In this document: positions 20,740 through 29,513 of the stretch, piece by piece
Numbering within the stretch: position 1 is the first letter of the stretch
Layout of the letters: each line of letters begins with the position of its first letter
Assembly: GCF_003008555.2 (NCBI RefSeq)
Contig: NZ_CP027665.1
Location: 3,472,001 to 3,536,000, forward strand
Source of the DNA: Pukyongiella litopenaei
GTDB taxonomy: Bacteria > Pseudomonadota > Alphaproteobacteria > Rhodobacterales > Rhodobacteraceae
DNA length: 64,000 nucleotides
Direction: 5' to 3'
The notes under the pieces: model-generated
What the model was told of the DNA's origin: nothing
Seen by the model: only the letters and a program-made list of their open reading frames with translations
Database searches by the model: none
Position numbers and translations under genes: made by a program

Positions 20740-20753
20740 TTGACAGAGATCAA
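20740..20753 (+). promoter_or_regulatory. FNR/FnrL/DNR-type box
   Basis: TTGACAGAGATCAA fits the TTGAY-N4-RTCAA pattern of FNR-family operators. It lies between bioY and the DUF6455 gene, 63 bases before the latter's start. A degenerate second copy (TTGACGGAGATCCC, 20722-20735) sits exactly 18 bases upstream in a short tandem duplication. Confidence 0.65.
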
Positions 20754-20815
20754 AGTCGCCCCGATCCCGATGCCGCATCCTGTTCCCGTCCCGTTGCACT
20801 GCAGGAGGAGAGCGG

Positions 20816-21073
20816 ATGGGCCTGTTTTCGAAAATGGCGGACAGCGCCGACCTGGTGAACGGCATGGCCGAACGCCTGGGGGCGGATCTGCGATCATATC
20901 TGGGGCGCGACCCCGAGATCAACGCCGCCAGCTATCGCACCATGGTCTACCGGTGCACCACCTGCGTCGACCAGGACGGTTGCCGAATGCTGCAATCTGC
21001 CCATGACAGGCTCGACCACGCGCCCGCCTATTGCCGCAACAAGCAGGAACTGGAGCATCCCGGCGGATCGTGA
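20816..21073 (+). CDS. DUF6455-like small cysteine-containing protein
   Basis: An 85-residue soluble protein with no signal peptide. Its conserved part is YRCTTCVDQDGCRM...YCRN, with four cysteines (CxxC, then C, then C), suggesting metal or redox chemistry. Similar small proteins are common in Rhodobacterales. It begins ATG 20816 after GGAGGAGAGCG, a strong ribosome binding site. An FNR-type box upstream suggests induction at low oxygen. The gene converges on the DUF6314 gene with only a four-base gap. Function is unknown. Confidence 0.75.
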   Translation: MGLFSKMADSADLVNGMAERLGADLRSYLGRDPEINAASYRTMVYRCTTCVDQDGCRMLQSAHDRLDHAPAYCRNKQELEHPGGS

Positions 21074-21077
21074 GCGT

Positions 21078-21491
21078 TCAATCGCCGCGCCGGTAATCCG
21101 AGATCATCCGGTAATCCTTGCGCGGGCCTTTGACCTGCCACTCGACCCGGAACCGGGGCCAGCCGGTGAAATCGTAGATCGCGACATAGCTGTCGGGGGC
21201 GCAGAAATGCGTGGCGGTGCCTCCGTGGCGCGGCACCGCGTGGAAAAACCGCCCGTCATCGAAGAAGACCCGCAGATCGTTGTCCCAGCGATAGCGCCGG
21301 GTCGCGTGCATCGGGGCGTGTCCCGCGATCCGCAATTGCCCGTCCTCGACATGGTCCAGCCCATCCGCGCCGCGCGTCCAGCGCGCGTGGCCCGAGAAGA
21401 CGGCCGCCGGGCCGCCGGCCTGTTCGATCCGTCGTGACAGCTGCCAGACGCCTTCGAAATCGCCGGGTTCGACCGCAACGTTTGCCCGCAT
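21078..21491 (-). CDS. DUF6314-like protein
   Basis: A 137-residue soluble protein, rich in aromatic residues and with a beta-strand-like pattern (FEGVWQLSRRIEQ..., VFSGHARWTR..., YRWDNDLRVFFDDGRFFH). The block with FEGVW near the N-terminus and the DYRMISDYRR ending resemble a family of small barrel-like proteins in alphaproteobacteria. No catalytic motif is evident and no function can be given. It is read toward the DUF6455 gene, with the stops almost touching. Confidence 0.7.
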   Translation of the reverse strand: MRANVAVEPGDFEGVWQLSRRIEQAGGPAAVFSGHARWTRGADGLDHVEDGQLRIAGHAPMHATRRYRWDNDLRVFFDDGRFFHAVPRHGGTATHFCAPDSYVAIYDFTGWPRFRVEWQVKGPRKDYRMISDYRRGD

Positions 21492-21587
21492 CCCAGCCCC
21501 TGTCCCGACACGCCACCTTGTCGCGCCCCGCCTGCCGGTCTATGAGGCGCGCGATCCCGCCTATTCCACGAAAAGGGTGCCTTGCCA

Positions 21588-22901
21588 ATGATCCCCCGCT
21601 ATTCCCGTCCCGAGATGGTCGCCATCTGGAGCCCCGAAACCAAGTTCCGCATCTGGTACGAGATCGAGGCCCATGCCTGCGATGCCATGGCCGAGTTGGG
21701 GGTGATTCCGAAGGAAAACGCCGAAGCCGTCTGGAAGGCGAAGGATGTCGAGTTCGACGTGGCCCGGATCGACGAGATCGAGGCGGTGACCAAGCATGAC
21801 GTGATCGCGTTCCTCACCCATCTGGCCGAACATGTGGGCAGCGAGGAGGCGCGGTTCGTCCATCAGGGCATGACCTCGTCGGATGTGCTGGACACCTGTT
21901 TCAACGTCCAACTGACCCGCGCCGCCGATATCCTGATCGAGGACATGAAGGGCCTGCTCGCCGCGCTCAAGCGCCGGGCCCATGAACACAAGGACACGGT
22001 GCGCATCGGCCGCAGCCACGGCATCCATGCCGAGCCGACCACGATGGGGCTGACCTTTGCCCGGTTCTACGCGGAAATGGACCGCAACCTGAATCGGCTG
22101 GAAAAGGCCCGCTACGAAATCGCCACCGGCGCCATCTCGGGCGCGGTCGGCACCTTTGCCAATATCGATCCCGCGGTCGAAGACCATGTCTGCAGGCAGA
22201 TGGGCCTGGAACCCGAACCGATCAGCACCCAGGTGATTCCGCGCGACCGCCACGCGGCGTTTTTCGCCGCCCTCGGCGTGGTGGCCAGCTCGATCGAGAA
22301 CGTCGCCACCGAGATCCGCCACATGCAGCGCACCGAGGTGCTGGAGGCCGAGGAGTTCTTTTCCAAGGGTCAGAAGGGCTCCTCCGCGATGCCGCACAAG
22401 CGCAACCCGGTGCTGACCGAGAACCTGACCGGGCTGGCGCGGCTGGTGCGTATGGCGGTGGTGCCGGCGATGGAAAACGTGGCGCTCTGGCACGAACGCG
22501 ACATCTCGCACAGTTCGGTCGAACGCAACATCGGCCCCGATACCACCGTGACGCTGGATTTCGCGCTGGCACGGCTGACGCAGGTGGTGGACAAACTGGT
22601 GATCTATCCCGACAACATGCTGGCCAACATGAACAAGTTCCGCGGCCTGGTGATGAGCCAGCGGGTGCTGCTGGCGCTGACGCAGGCCGGCGTCAGCCGC
22701 GAGGACGCCTATCGGCTGGTCCAGCGCAACGCGATGAAGGTCTGGGAGCAGGGCAAGGATTTCAAGACCGAACTGCTGGGCGATGCCAAGGTGACCGCCG
22801 CGCTGAGCGCCGAGGAGATCGAGGAGAAGTTCGATCTCGGCTATCACACCAAACATGTGGATACGATTTTCGCCCGCGTGTTCGGGTCGGGCGACGACTG
22901 A
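21588..22901 (+). CDS. purB: Adenylosuccinate lyase
   Basis: A 437-residue enzyme catalysing two steps of purine synthesis: cleavage of SAICAR and of adenylosuccinate, each releasing fumarate. The family signature loop is visible as GSSAMPHKRNP (the catalytic Ser loop), and GRSHGIHAEPTT carries the catalytic histidine region. ATG 21588 (MIPRYSRPEM) is chosen over TTG 21582 because homologues start with this motif. A GC-rich 9-bp hairpin (22917-22941) after the gene may act as a terminator. Confidence 0.97.
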   Translation: MIPRYSRPEMVAIWSPETKFRIWYEIEAHACDAMAELGVIPKENAEAVWKAKDVEFDVARIDEIEAVTKHDVIAFLTHLAEHVGSEEARFVHQGMTSSDVLDTCFNVQLTRAADILIEDMKGLLAALKRRAHEHKDTVRIGRSHGIHAEPTTMGLTFARFYAEMDRNLNRLEKARYEIATGAISGAVGTFANIDPAVEDHVCRQMGLEPEPISTQVIPRDRHAAFFAALGVVASSIENVATEIRHMQRTEVLEAEEFFSKGQKGSSAMPHKRNPVLTENLTGLARLVRMAVVPAMENVALWHERDISHSSVERNIGPDTTVTLDFALARLTQVVDKLVIYPDNMLANMNKFRGLVMSQRVLLALTQAGVSREDAYRLVQRNAMKVWEQGKDFKTELLGDAKVTAALSAEEIEEKFDLGYHTKHVDTIFARVFGSGDD

Positions 22902-22916
22902 GGCGCCGCCGGGCCG

Positions 22917-22941
22917 GCCGCCAAAGTCGTGATTTGGCGGC
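22917..22941 (+). terminator. Hairpin after purB
   Basis: A perfect 9-bp stem GCCGCCAAA / TTTGGCGGC with a 7-base loop lies 16 bases past the purB stop. It lacks a T-run, so it may terminate weakly or stabilise the transcript. Confidence 0.45.
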
Positions 22942-22998
22942 GGGCGCCTTCTGTGGCATGATGCAGCCGGGCCGTTTCCGGCCCGTCAGGAGGTAGCC

Positions 22999-23163
22999 AT
23001 GACCATCAAGACCGCTCTTGTCGCGTTTGTGCTGGCCACGACGCCCGCCGTTTCGATGGCCGTTGGCGGCTGCTCGGAGCGCGACCACCAGGCACAGTCC
23101 TGCGCCCCCGGCACCGTCTGGGATGCGGGCCAGCAACTCTGCGTGGATCAGGCTTCGAGCTGA
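22999..23163 (+). CDS. Tiny secreted cysteine-containing protein (54 residues)
   Basis: ATG 22999 follows a perfect AGGAGG (22988-22993). The 54-residue product begins with a signal peptide (about residues 1-20, ending VSMA) and leaves a mature peptide of about 34 residues with Cys25, Cys35 and Cys48 in a C-SERDHQAQSC-APGTVWDAGQQLC pattern. A similar spacing occurs in short chitin-binding-like peptides, but three cysteines cannot all pair. A 7-bp hairpin (22968-22985) lies just before the ribosome binding site. Peptides of this pattern appear next to purB in other Rhodobacterales as far as I recall. Function is unknown. Confidence 0.68.
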   Translation: MTIKTALVAFVLATTPAVSMAVGGCSERDHQAQSCAPGTVWDAGQQLCVDQASS

Positions 23164-23342
23164 TCGCCGCCACGATGCCGGTTCTTGCAGCCGCCCCGGC
23201 GACCGAGGGGTGGCTGGATAATGCTGCGCGGATGTCCTCGCAATTGAGCGCTGATTCCGGATCGCGGTTCAGGATTTCTTTACCGGCATCGGCCTAGCCT
23301 GACAGTGTCCCTCGGTGGGGACATGCAGGCAGGGACAGATCG

Positions 23343-24443
23343 ATGCAGCAGGACAGGGCCGTGGCGGGCTTGCCCGGCGCGGTGAACACGACCGGGGCGG
23401 GGGGCGGGATGCCGGAACAGGCGGCGCCCCCCGTGGCTCTGGACGACGGCACCAAGGCGGCGATCGTGGTGCGGCTGCTGCTGAACGAAGGCGCCGACCT
23501 GCCGCTGGAAGAGTTGCCCGAGGCGCTGCAGGAAAAGCTGATCCAGCGCATGGGCGACATGCGGCTGGTGGATCGGGATACCACCATTCGCGTGGCGCAG
23601 GAATTTGCCACCATCCTCGACAGCGTCGGCCTGTCCTTTGCCGGCGGGCTGGCCGGGGCGCTCAGCGCGCTCGACGGGCGGATCAGCCCACAGACCGCGC
23701 AGCGCCTCCGCAAGGAGGCGGGCGTGCGTCAGTCCGGCGATCCCTGGGACCGGCTCCAGGCATTGCCGGTCGGGGATCTGGCGGCGATGGCCGCGACCGA
23801 AAGCATCGAGGTGGCGGCGGTGCTGCTGTCCAAGCTCGAAACCGCGCGGGCGGCGGAACTGCTCGCGCATCTGCCCGGCCCGCTGGCGCGGCGCATCACC
23901 TATGCGGTATCGCAGACCGGGGCGGTCACGCCCGACGCCGTCTATCGGATCGGGATGTCGCTGGCGGCACAGCTCGATGACAAGCCGGTGCCGGCCTTCG
24001 ACCGGGCGCCGGGTGAACGGCTGGGGGCGATCCTGAACCAGTCGGCTTCAGCCACCCGCGACGAGATGCTCAGCGCGCTGGACGAAACCGATGCCGCCTT
24101 TGCCGGTGCCGTTCGCCGCGCCATATTCACCTTTGCGCATATCCCCGCCCGGCTCGGTTCGCGCGATGCGGCGGCGGTGGTGCGCGCGGTCGAGCCGGCG
24201 ACCATGCTGGCGGCGCTGGCCGGGGCAACCGAACCGGCCGACCGGGCCGCGGCCGACTTCCTGCTCGACAACATCTCGAACCGGATGGCCGACAACCTGC
24301 GCGAGGAAATGGCCGAACGCGGCGCCGTTCCCGCCGCCGAGGCCGACGCCGCGATGACAGCGGTTGCGACCGCCATTCGCGGCCTGGCACGGGACGGGGC
24401 GATCACGCTGCGCCCGGAGGACGAAGACGCCCCCGCGTCATAA
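23343..24443 (+). CDS. FliG-like protein, not in a flagellar cluster
   Basis: A 366-residue soluble protein. Its second half resembles the middle and C-terminal domains of flagellar motor switch FliG: VAAVLLSKLETARAAELLAHLPGPLARRI (about 160-188) resembles the FliG middle domain, and FTFAHIPARLGSRDAAAVVRAVEP with FLLDNISNRMADNLREEME resembles the torque-ring C-domain. In a motor switch this domain contacts the stator and FliM. The first 40 residues are low-complexity. No flagellar gene is near, so it may be a paralogue with another job, or a dispersed motility gene. A DUF2336-type identity is the main alternative. Confidence 0.65.
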   Translation: MQQDRAVAGLPGAVNTTGAGGGMPEQAAPPVALDDGTKAAIVVRLLLNEGADLPLEELPEALQEKLIQRMGDMRLVDRDTTIRVAQEFATILDSVGLSFAGGLAGALSALDGRISPQTAQRLRKEAGVRQSGDPWDRLQALPVGDLAAMAATESIEVAAVLLSKLETARAAELLAHLPGPLARRITYAVSQTGAVTPDAVYRIGMSLAAQLDDKPVPAFDRAPGERLGAILNQSASATRDEMLSALDETDAAFAGAVRRAIFTFAHIPARLGSRDAAAVVRAVEPATMLAALAGATEPADRAAADFLLDNISNRMADNLREEMAERGAVPAAEADAAMTAVATAIRGLARDGAITLRPEDEDAPAS

Positions 24444-24499
24444 CGCACGGCGGGCTGCGGGCAGGGTGCCCGGTTTCGCGCCGCAGGCCGGCGCGGGTG

Positions 24500-26545
24500 T
24501 CAGCCGCGCCGGCGCCGGCGGCGGCCCCCGGTGGCGCCCGCGTCTCCGCCCGCGTTGAACGCGGGCGACGGCAGCGTCACCACCTTGGCCAGTTCCGGGA
24601 ACGGGTCGGTCTTGTGCGGGATCGCGTTGGCGGCGACGAAATGATCCTGGAACTTGGGCTCGATCGCGGTTTCGACCTTGGTGATGTCCCGCACCACCCG
24701 TTCGATCTCGGCGCGCGCGCCGATGTTGCACAGGGCGATCCGGGCGCCGGTTCCGGCCGCATTGCCGGCGCTGGTCACCTTGTCCAGCGGGGCATCTGGG
24801 ATCATGCCCAGCACCATGGCGTGCCTGGTCGAGATATGGGCCCCGAAAGCCCCGGCCAGCACCACGCGATCCACCCTGTCGACATTCATGTTGTCCATCA
24901 GCAGCCGCGCCCCGGCATAGAGCGCGGATTTCGCGAGCTGGATGGCGCGGATATCGCCCTGGGTGACGGTAATGCGCGGCCCGCCCGTTTCGGTGGCGTC
25001 ATGGATCAGGTAGGCGTGGGTCCGCCCCTCGGGCCGGCAGCGCCAGGTGCCGGTCTGTTCGGCCGAGCCGATCAGCCCGCTTTCGTCCAGCAATCCGGCC
25101 ATGCGCATCTCGGCCACCGCCTCGATGATGCCCGACCCGCAGATGCCGGTGACGCCGGTGGTGGCGATGGCATCGTCGAAACCGGGCTCGTCGGACCAGA
25201 GCTCGGACCCGATCACGCGGAACCGCGGGGTCCGGGTGGCCGGGTCGATCTCGATCCGCTCGATCGCGCCGGGTGCCGCGCGCTGGCCGGAGGAGATCTG
25301 CGCGCCCTCGAAGGCCGGGCCGGTGGGCGACGAACAGGCCAGCACCCGGCTCTTGTCGCCCAGCAGCAGCTCGGCATTGGTGCCCACATCGACGATCAGC
25401 ACCAGGTCATCGGATTTTCCCGGTTCCTCGCTCAGCGCCACGGCGGCGCAATCGGCGCCGACATGACCCGCGATGCAGGGCAGGATATAGGTGCGCGCGC
25501 GCGGGTTGATCGCGTCCAGCCCCAGGTCCCGCGCCGGCAGCGATAGGCTCTCGGAGGTGGCCAGCGCAAACGGGGCCTGGCCCAGTTCGACCGGATCGAA
25601 CCCCAGCAGCAGGTGGTGCATGACCGGGTTGCAGACGAAAACCGTCTCGACGATCAGGGCCGGGTCGATATCGGCCTCGGCGGCGATCGACGCGGCGAGA
25701 TCGTTCAGCGCGCCCCGGACCGCGGCGGTCATCTCGGCATCGCCGCCGGGGTTCATCATCGAATAGCTGACCCGGCTCATAAGGTCCTCGCCGAACCGGA
25801 TCTGCGGGTTCATCAGCCCCGATGACGCCACCACCACGCCGGTGTCGAGATCGGTCAGATGCCCGGCGATGGTGGTCGAGCCGAGGTCGATGGCCAGCCC
25901 GAAGAGACCGCTTTCGTGCAGGCCGGGCCAGATCTCGACGATCCGCGCCGCGCCGCCGTGGTGATCGCGATAGAGCGCCACGGTGACCTGCCACTTGCCC
26001 TTGCGCAGCACCGGTTGCAGCTTGGCCAGCAGCGACAGGTCCGCCGTCACCGCGTCGATGTCCCACTGGTCCTTCAGCGCCCGGGCCAGCCGTTCCAGGT
26101 CGCCGGTGGGCGAATGCATGTCGGGTTCGTCCACCTCGACGAAATACAGCCGGGTTGCCGGGTCCATGGTGATGGCGCGGGCGGTGGCGGCCTTGCGCAC
26201 CACCTGCCGGTGGACCTGGCTTTCGGGCGGCACGTCGATCACGACATCGCCTTGCACGGTCGCCTGGCATCCCAGCCGGCGCCCCGGTTTCAGGCCGCGC
26301 TTGTCGTCATATCTCTGTTCGACGGCGTTCCAGTCGCTCAGTGCGTCCTCGCGCACGGTGATCCCGTGCTTGGGGAACTCGCCATGGGACGGCGTGATCT
26401 GGCATTTGGAACAGATGCCGCGCCCGCCGCAGACCGAATCGAGATCGACGCCCAGCTGGCGCGCGGCGGTCAGCACCGGCGTGCCGACCGGGAAACGCCC
26501 GCGTTTGCCGGACGGGGTAAAGACGACAAGGGGATCGGTGGTCAT
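24500..26545 (-). CDS. RACo-like ASKHA/ferredoxin protein (corrinoid reactivation, DUF4445)
   Basis: A 681-residue protein. The N-terminus is a plant-type 2Fe-2S ferredoxin domain with the ligand set CGGRGICSKC...LGC (about residues 40-93). A linker region follows, then a large ASKHA ATPase-like domain (about 220-650) with GLAIDLGSTTIAGHL and LIVDVGTNAELLLG phosphate loops. Such proteins use ATP and low-potential electrons to return oxidised Co(II) corrinoid proteins to Co(I) in methyl transfer. The C-terminus ends in six consecutive arginines, an unusual basic tail. The only methyltransferase partner in the window is the MttB-like gene at 59637-61187. ATG 26545 is chosen; upstream residues belong to the intergenic region. 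Confidence 0.88.
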   Translation of the reverse strand: MTTDPLVVFTPSGKRGRFPVGTPVLTAARQLGVDLDSVCGGRGICSKCQITPSHGEFPKHGITVREDALSDWNAVEQRYDDKRGLKPGRRLGCQATVQGDVVIDVPPESQVHRQVVRKAATARAITMDPATRLYFVEVDEPDMHSPTGDLERLARALKDQWDIDAVTADLSLLAKLQPVLRKGKWQVTVALYRDHHGGAARIVEIWPGLHESGLFGLAIDLGSTTIAGHLTDLDTGVVVASSGLMNPQIRFGEDLMSRVSYSMMNPGGDAEMTAAVRGALNDLAASIAAEADIDPALIVETVFVCNPVMHHLLLGFDPVELGQAPFALATSESLSLPARDLGLDAINPRARTYILPCIAGHVGADCAAVALSEEPGKSDDLVLIVDVGTNAELLLGDKSRVLACSSPTGPAFEGAQISSGQRAAPGAIERIEIDPATRTPRFRVIGSELWSDEPGFDDAIATTGVTGICGSGIIEAVAEMRMAGLLDESGLIGSAEQTGTWRCRPEGRTHAYLIHDATETGGPRITVTQGDIRAIQLAKSALYAGARLLMDNMNVDRVDRVVLAGAFGAHISTRHAMVLGMIPDAPLDKVTSAGNAAGTGARIALCNIGARAEIERVVRDITKVETAIEPKFQDHFVAANAIPHKTDPFPELAKVVTLPSPAFNAGGDAGATGGRRRRRRG

Positions 26546-26617
26546 GGCGGGCCGGCCTTTCTTCGGTTCGCCGCCACCATAGGCTGATGCGCGGGAAGCG
26601 AAAGACGGCTTGCGTCG

Positions 26618-26634
26618 GTTTGTGGCCGCCAAAC
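26618..26634. promoter_or_regulatory. Inverted repeat upstream of the RACo-like gene
   Basis: GTTTG-N7-CAAAC lies in the divergent region between the RACo-like gene and guaB, about 73 bases before the former's start. It has the size of a dimeric operator. No regulator gene is adjacent, so its meaning is uncertain. Confidence 0.35.
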
Positions 26635-26754
26635 GTCGCTGTGCGCGAAATTCCACGCCGCGGCCCGCAACGTTCGGGTGAATTGCCGACCCGCGGGATG
26701 ACGGGCGGCAGGGCGCGCTTCCGGCCTTTCCTTTTCCCGCGCCCCGTGAGATAG

Positions 26755-28239
<1,485 letters not shown>

Positions 28240-28246
28240 GCCGCCG

Positions 28247-29410
28247 ATGACCCCGGCGGCCCGCGTGCAGGCGGCAATCGAGATCCTTGACGGTATCGGG
28301 GCGGGCCGGGCGGCCGAACAGGCGCTGACCGGTTGGGCGCGGCGCAGCCGGTTCGCCGGTTCCGGGGATCGCGCCGCCGTGCGCGACCATGTGTTCGACG
28401 CGCTGCGGCGGCGGCGGTCCTATGCGGCGCTTGGCGGCGGATCGGGCGGGCGCGCCCTGATGCTGGGCGCGATACGCGCGGCGGGCGGCGACCCGGACGC
28501 GGTGTTCGGTGCGGGCGGCCACGCCCCGGCGGCGCTGAGCGATGCGGAACGGGCCGGCGGGCGCGACCCGCGCACACCGCAGGAGCGCTGCGATATGCCC
28601 GACTGGCTCTGGCCGCGCCTGGTGGCAAGCCTGGGCGGCGAGGCCGACGCCGCCGGTCGGGCCTTGCAGAACCGCGCACCGGTGCATCTGCGCGTGAACC
28701 TGGCCCGCTGCGATCGCGACGCGGCCCGGCACGCCCTGGCGGATGACGGCATCGCGACCCGGCCACATCCCGCGTCGCCCACCGCGCTCGAAGTGACCGA
28801 CGGCGCCCGCCGCCTGCGCAACGCGCGGGCCTATCTCGACGGCCGGGTCGAATTGCAGGACGCGGCCAGCCAGGCGGTCGTCGACCTGCTGCCGCTGAAA
28901 CCGGGGATGCGGGTGCTGGACTATTGTGCCGGCGGGGGCGGCAAGGCGCTGGCGATGGCGGCGCGTGCGGCGGTCGAGATCGTCGCCCATGATGCCTCGC
29001 CCGACCGGATGCGCGATCTTCCCGCCCGTGCCGACAGGGCCGGGGCGCAGATCACGCTGGCGGCGACGCAGGATCTGGCGGGCCTGGGGCCGTTCGACCT
29101 GGTGCTGTGCGACGCGCCCTGTTCGGGCAGCGGGTCCTGGCGCCGGTCGCCCGAGGGCAAGTGGGCGCTGACCGAGGCCCGGCTGGCCGAACTGACCGGG
29201 ATCCAGCGCGACATCCTGCATCGCGCGTCGGCCTGTCTCGTGCCCGGCGGGCTGTTGGCCTATGCCACCTGTTCCATCCTCGATGACGAAAACGCGCAAT
29301 CCGTCGCGCATTTCCTGCGCGCGCATCCCGGCTGGCGGCAGGTCGCGTCGAGATCGTGGCCGGTTCAACATGGCACGGACGGGTTTTTTTCTTCTCACTT
29401 GACAGGATAG
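28247..29410 (+). CDS. RsmB/NOP2-family RNA (cytosine-5) methyltransferase
   Basis: A 387-residue SAM-dependent enzyme that probably methylates cytosine in rRNA or tRNA. The SAM site is VLDYCAGGGGKAL, the catalytic motif IV is DAPCSGSGSWRRSPEGKW, and motif VI carries ATCSILDDEN with the second cysteine. An N-terminal NusB-like helical region precedes the catalytic domain, as in RsmB, but is poorly conserved. The gene sits seven bases behind guaB. The target site cannot be named from sequence alone. Confidence 0.9.
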   Translation: MTPAARVQAAIEILDGIGAGRAAEQALTGWARRSRFAGSGDRAAVRDHVFDALRRRRSYAALGGGSGGRALMLGAIRAAGGDPDAVFGAGGHAPAALSDAERAGGRDPRTPQERCDMPDWLWPRLVASLGGEADAAGRALQNRAPVHLRVNLARCDRDAARHALADDGIATRPHPASPTALEVTDGARRLRNARAYLDGRVELQDAASQAVVDLLPLKPGMRVLDYCAGGGGKALAMAARAAVEIVAHDASPDRMRDLPARADRAGAQITLAATQDLAGLGPFDLVLCDAPCSGSGSWRRSPEGKWALTEARLAELTGIQRDILHRASACLVPGGLLAYATCSILDDENAQSVAHFLRAHPGWRQVASRSWPVQHGTDGFFSSHLTG

Positions 29411-29450
29411 TATGTGTGTATCTACACAACCTGAAGATTATTATCAGGCG

Positions 29451-29466
29451 TTGACGGTAGCTTAAC
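29451..29466 (+). promoter_or_regulatory. Near-consensus CtrA box upstream of cckA
   Basis: TTGACGGTAGCTTAAC fits TTAA-N7-TTAAC with one mismatch and ends 48 bases before the cckA start. A separate TTGACA (29399-29404) with a 5-bp inverted repeat around TGTGT-ATCT-ACACA downstream may be the promoter. The CtrA reading is tentative because one half-site deviates. Confidence 0.35.
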
Positions 29467-29513
29467 ACATCCCGTCGAACCATGCCGCCGTAATTCGGGA
29501 ATGGAGAGGCCCT

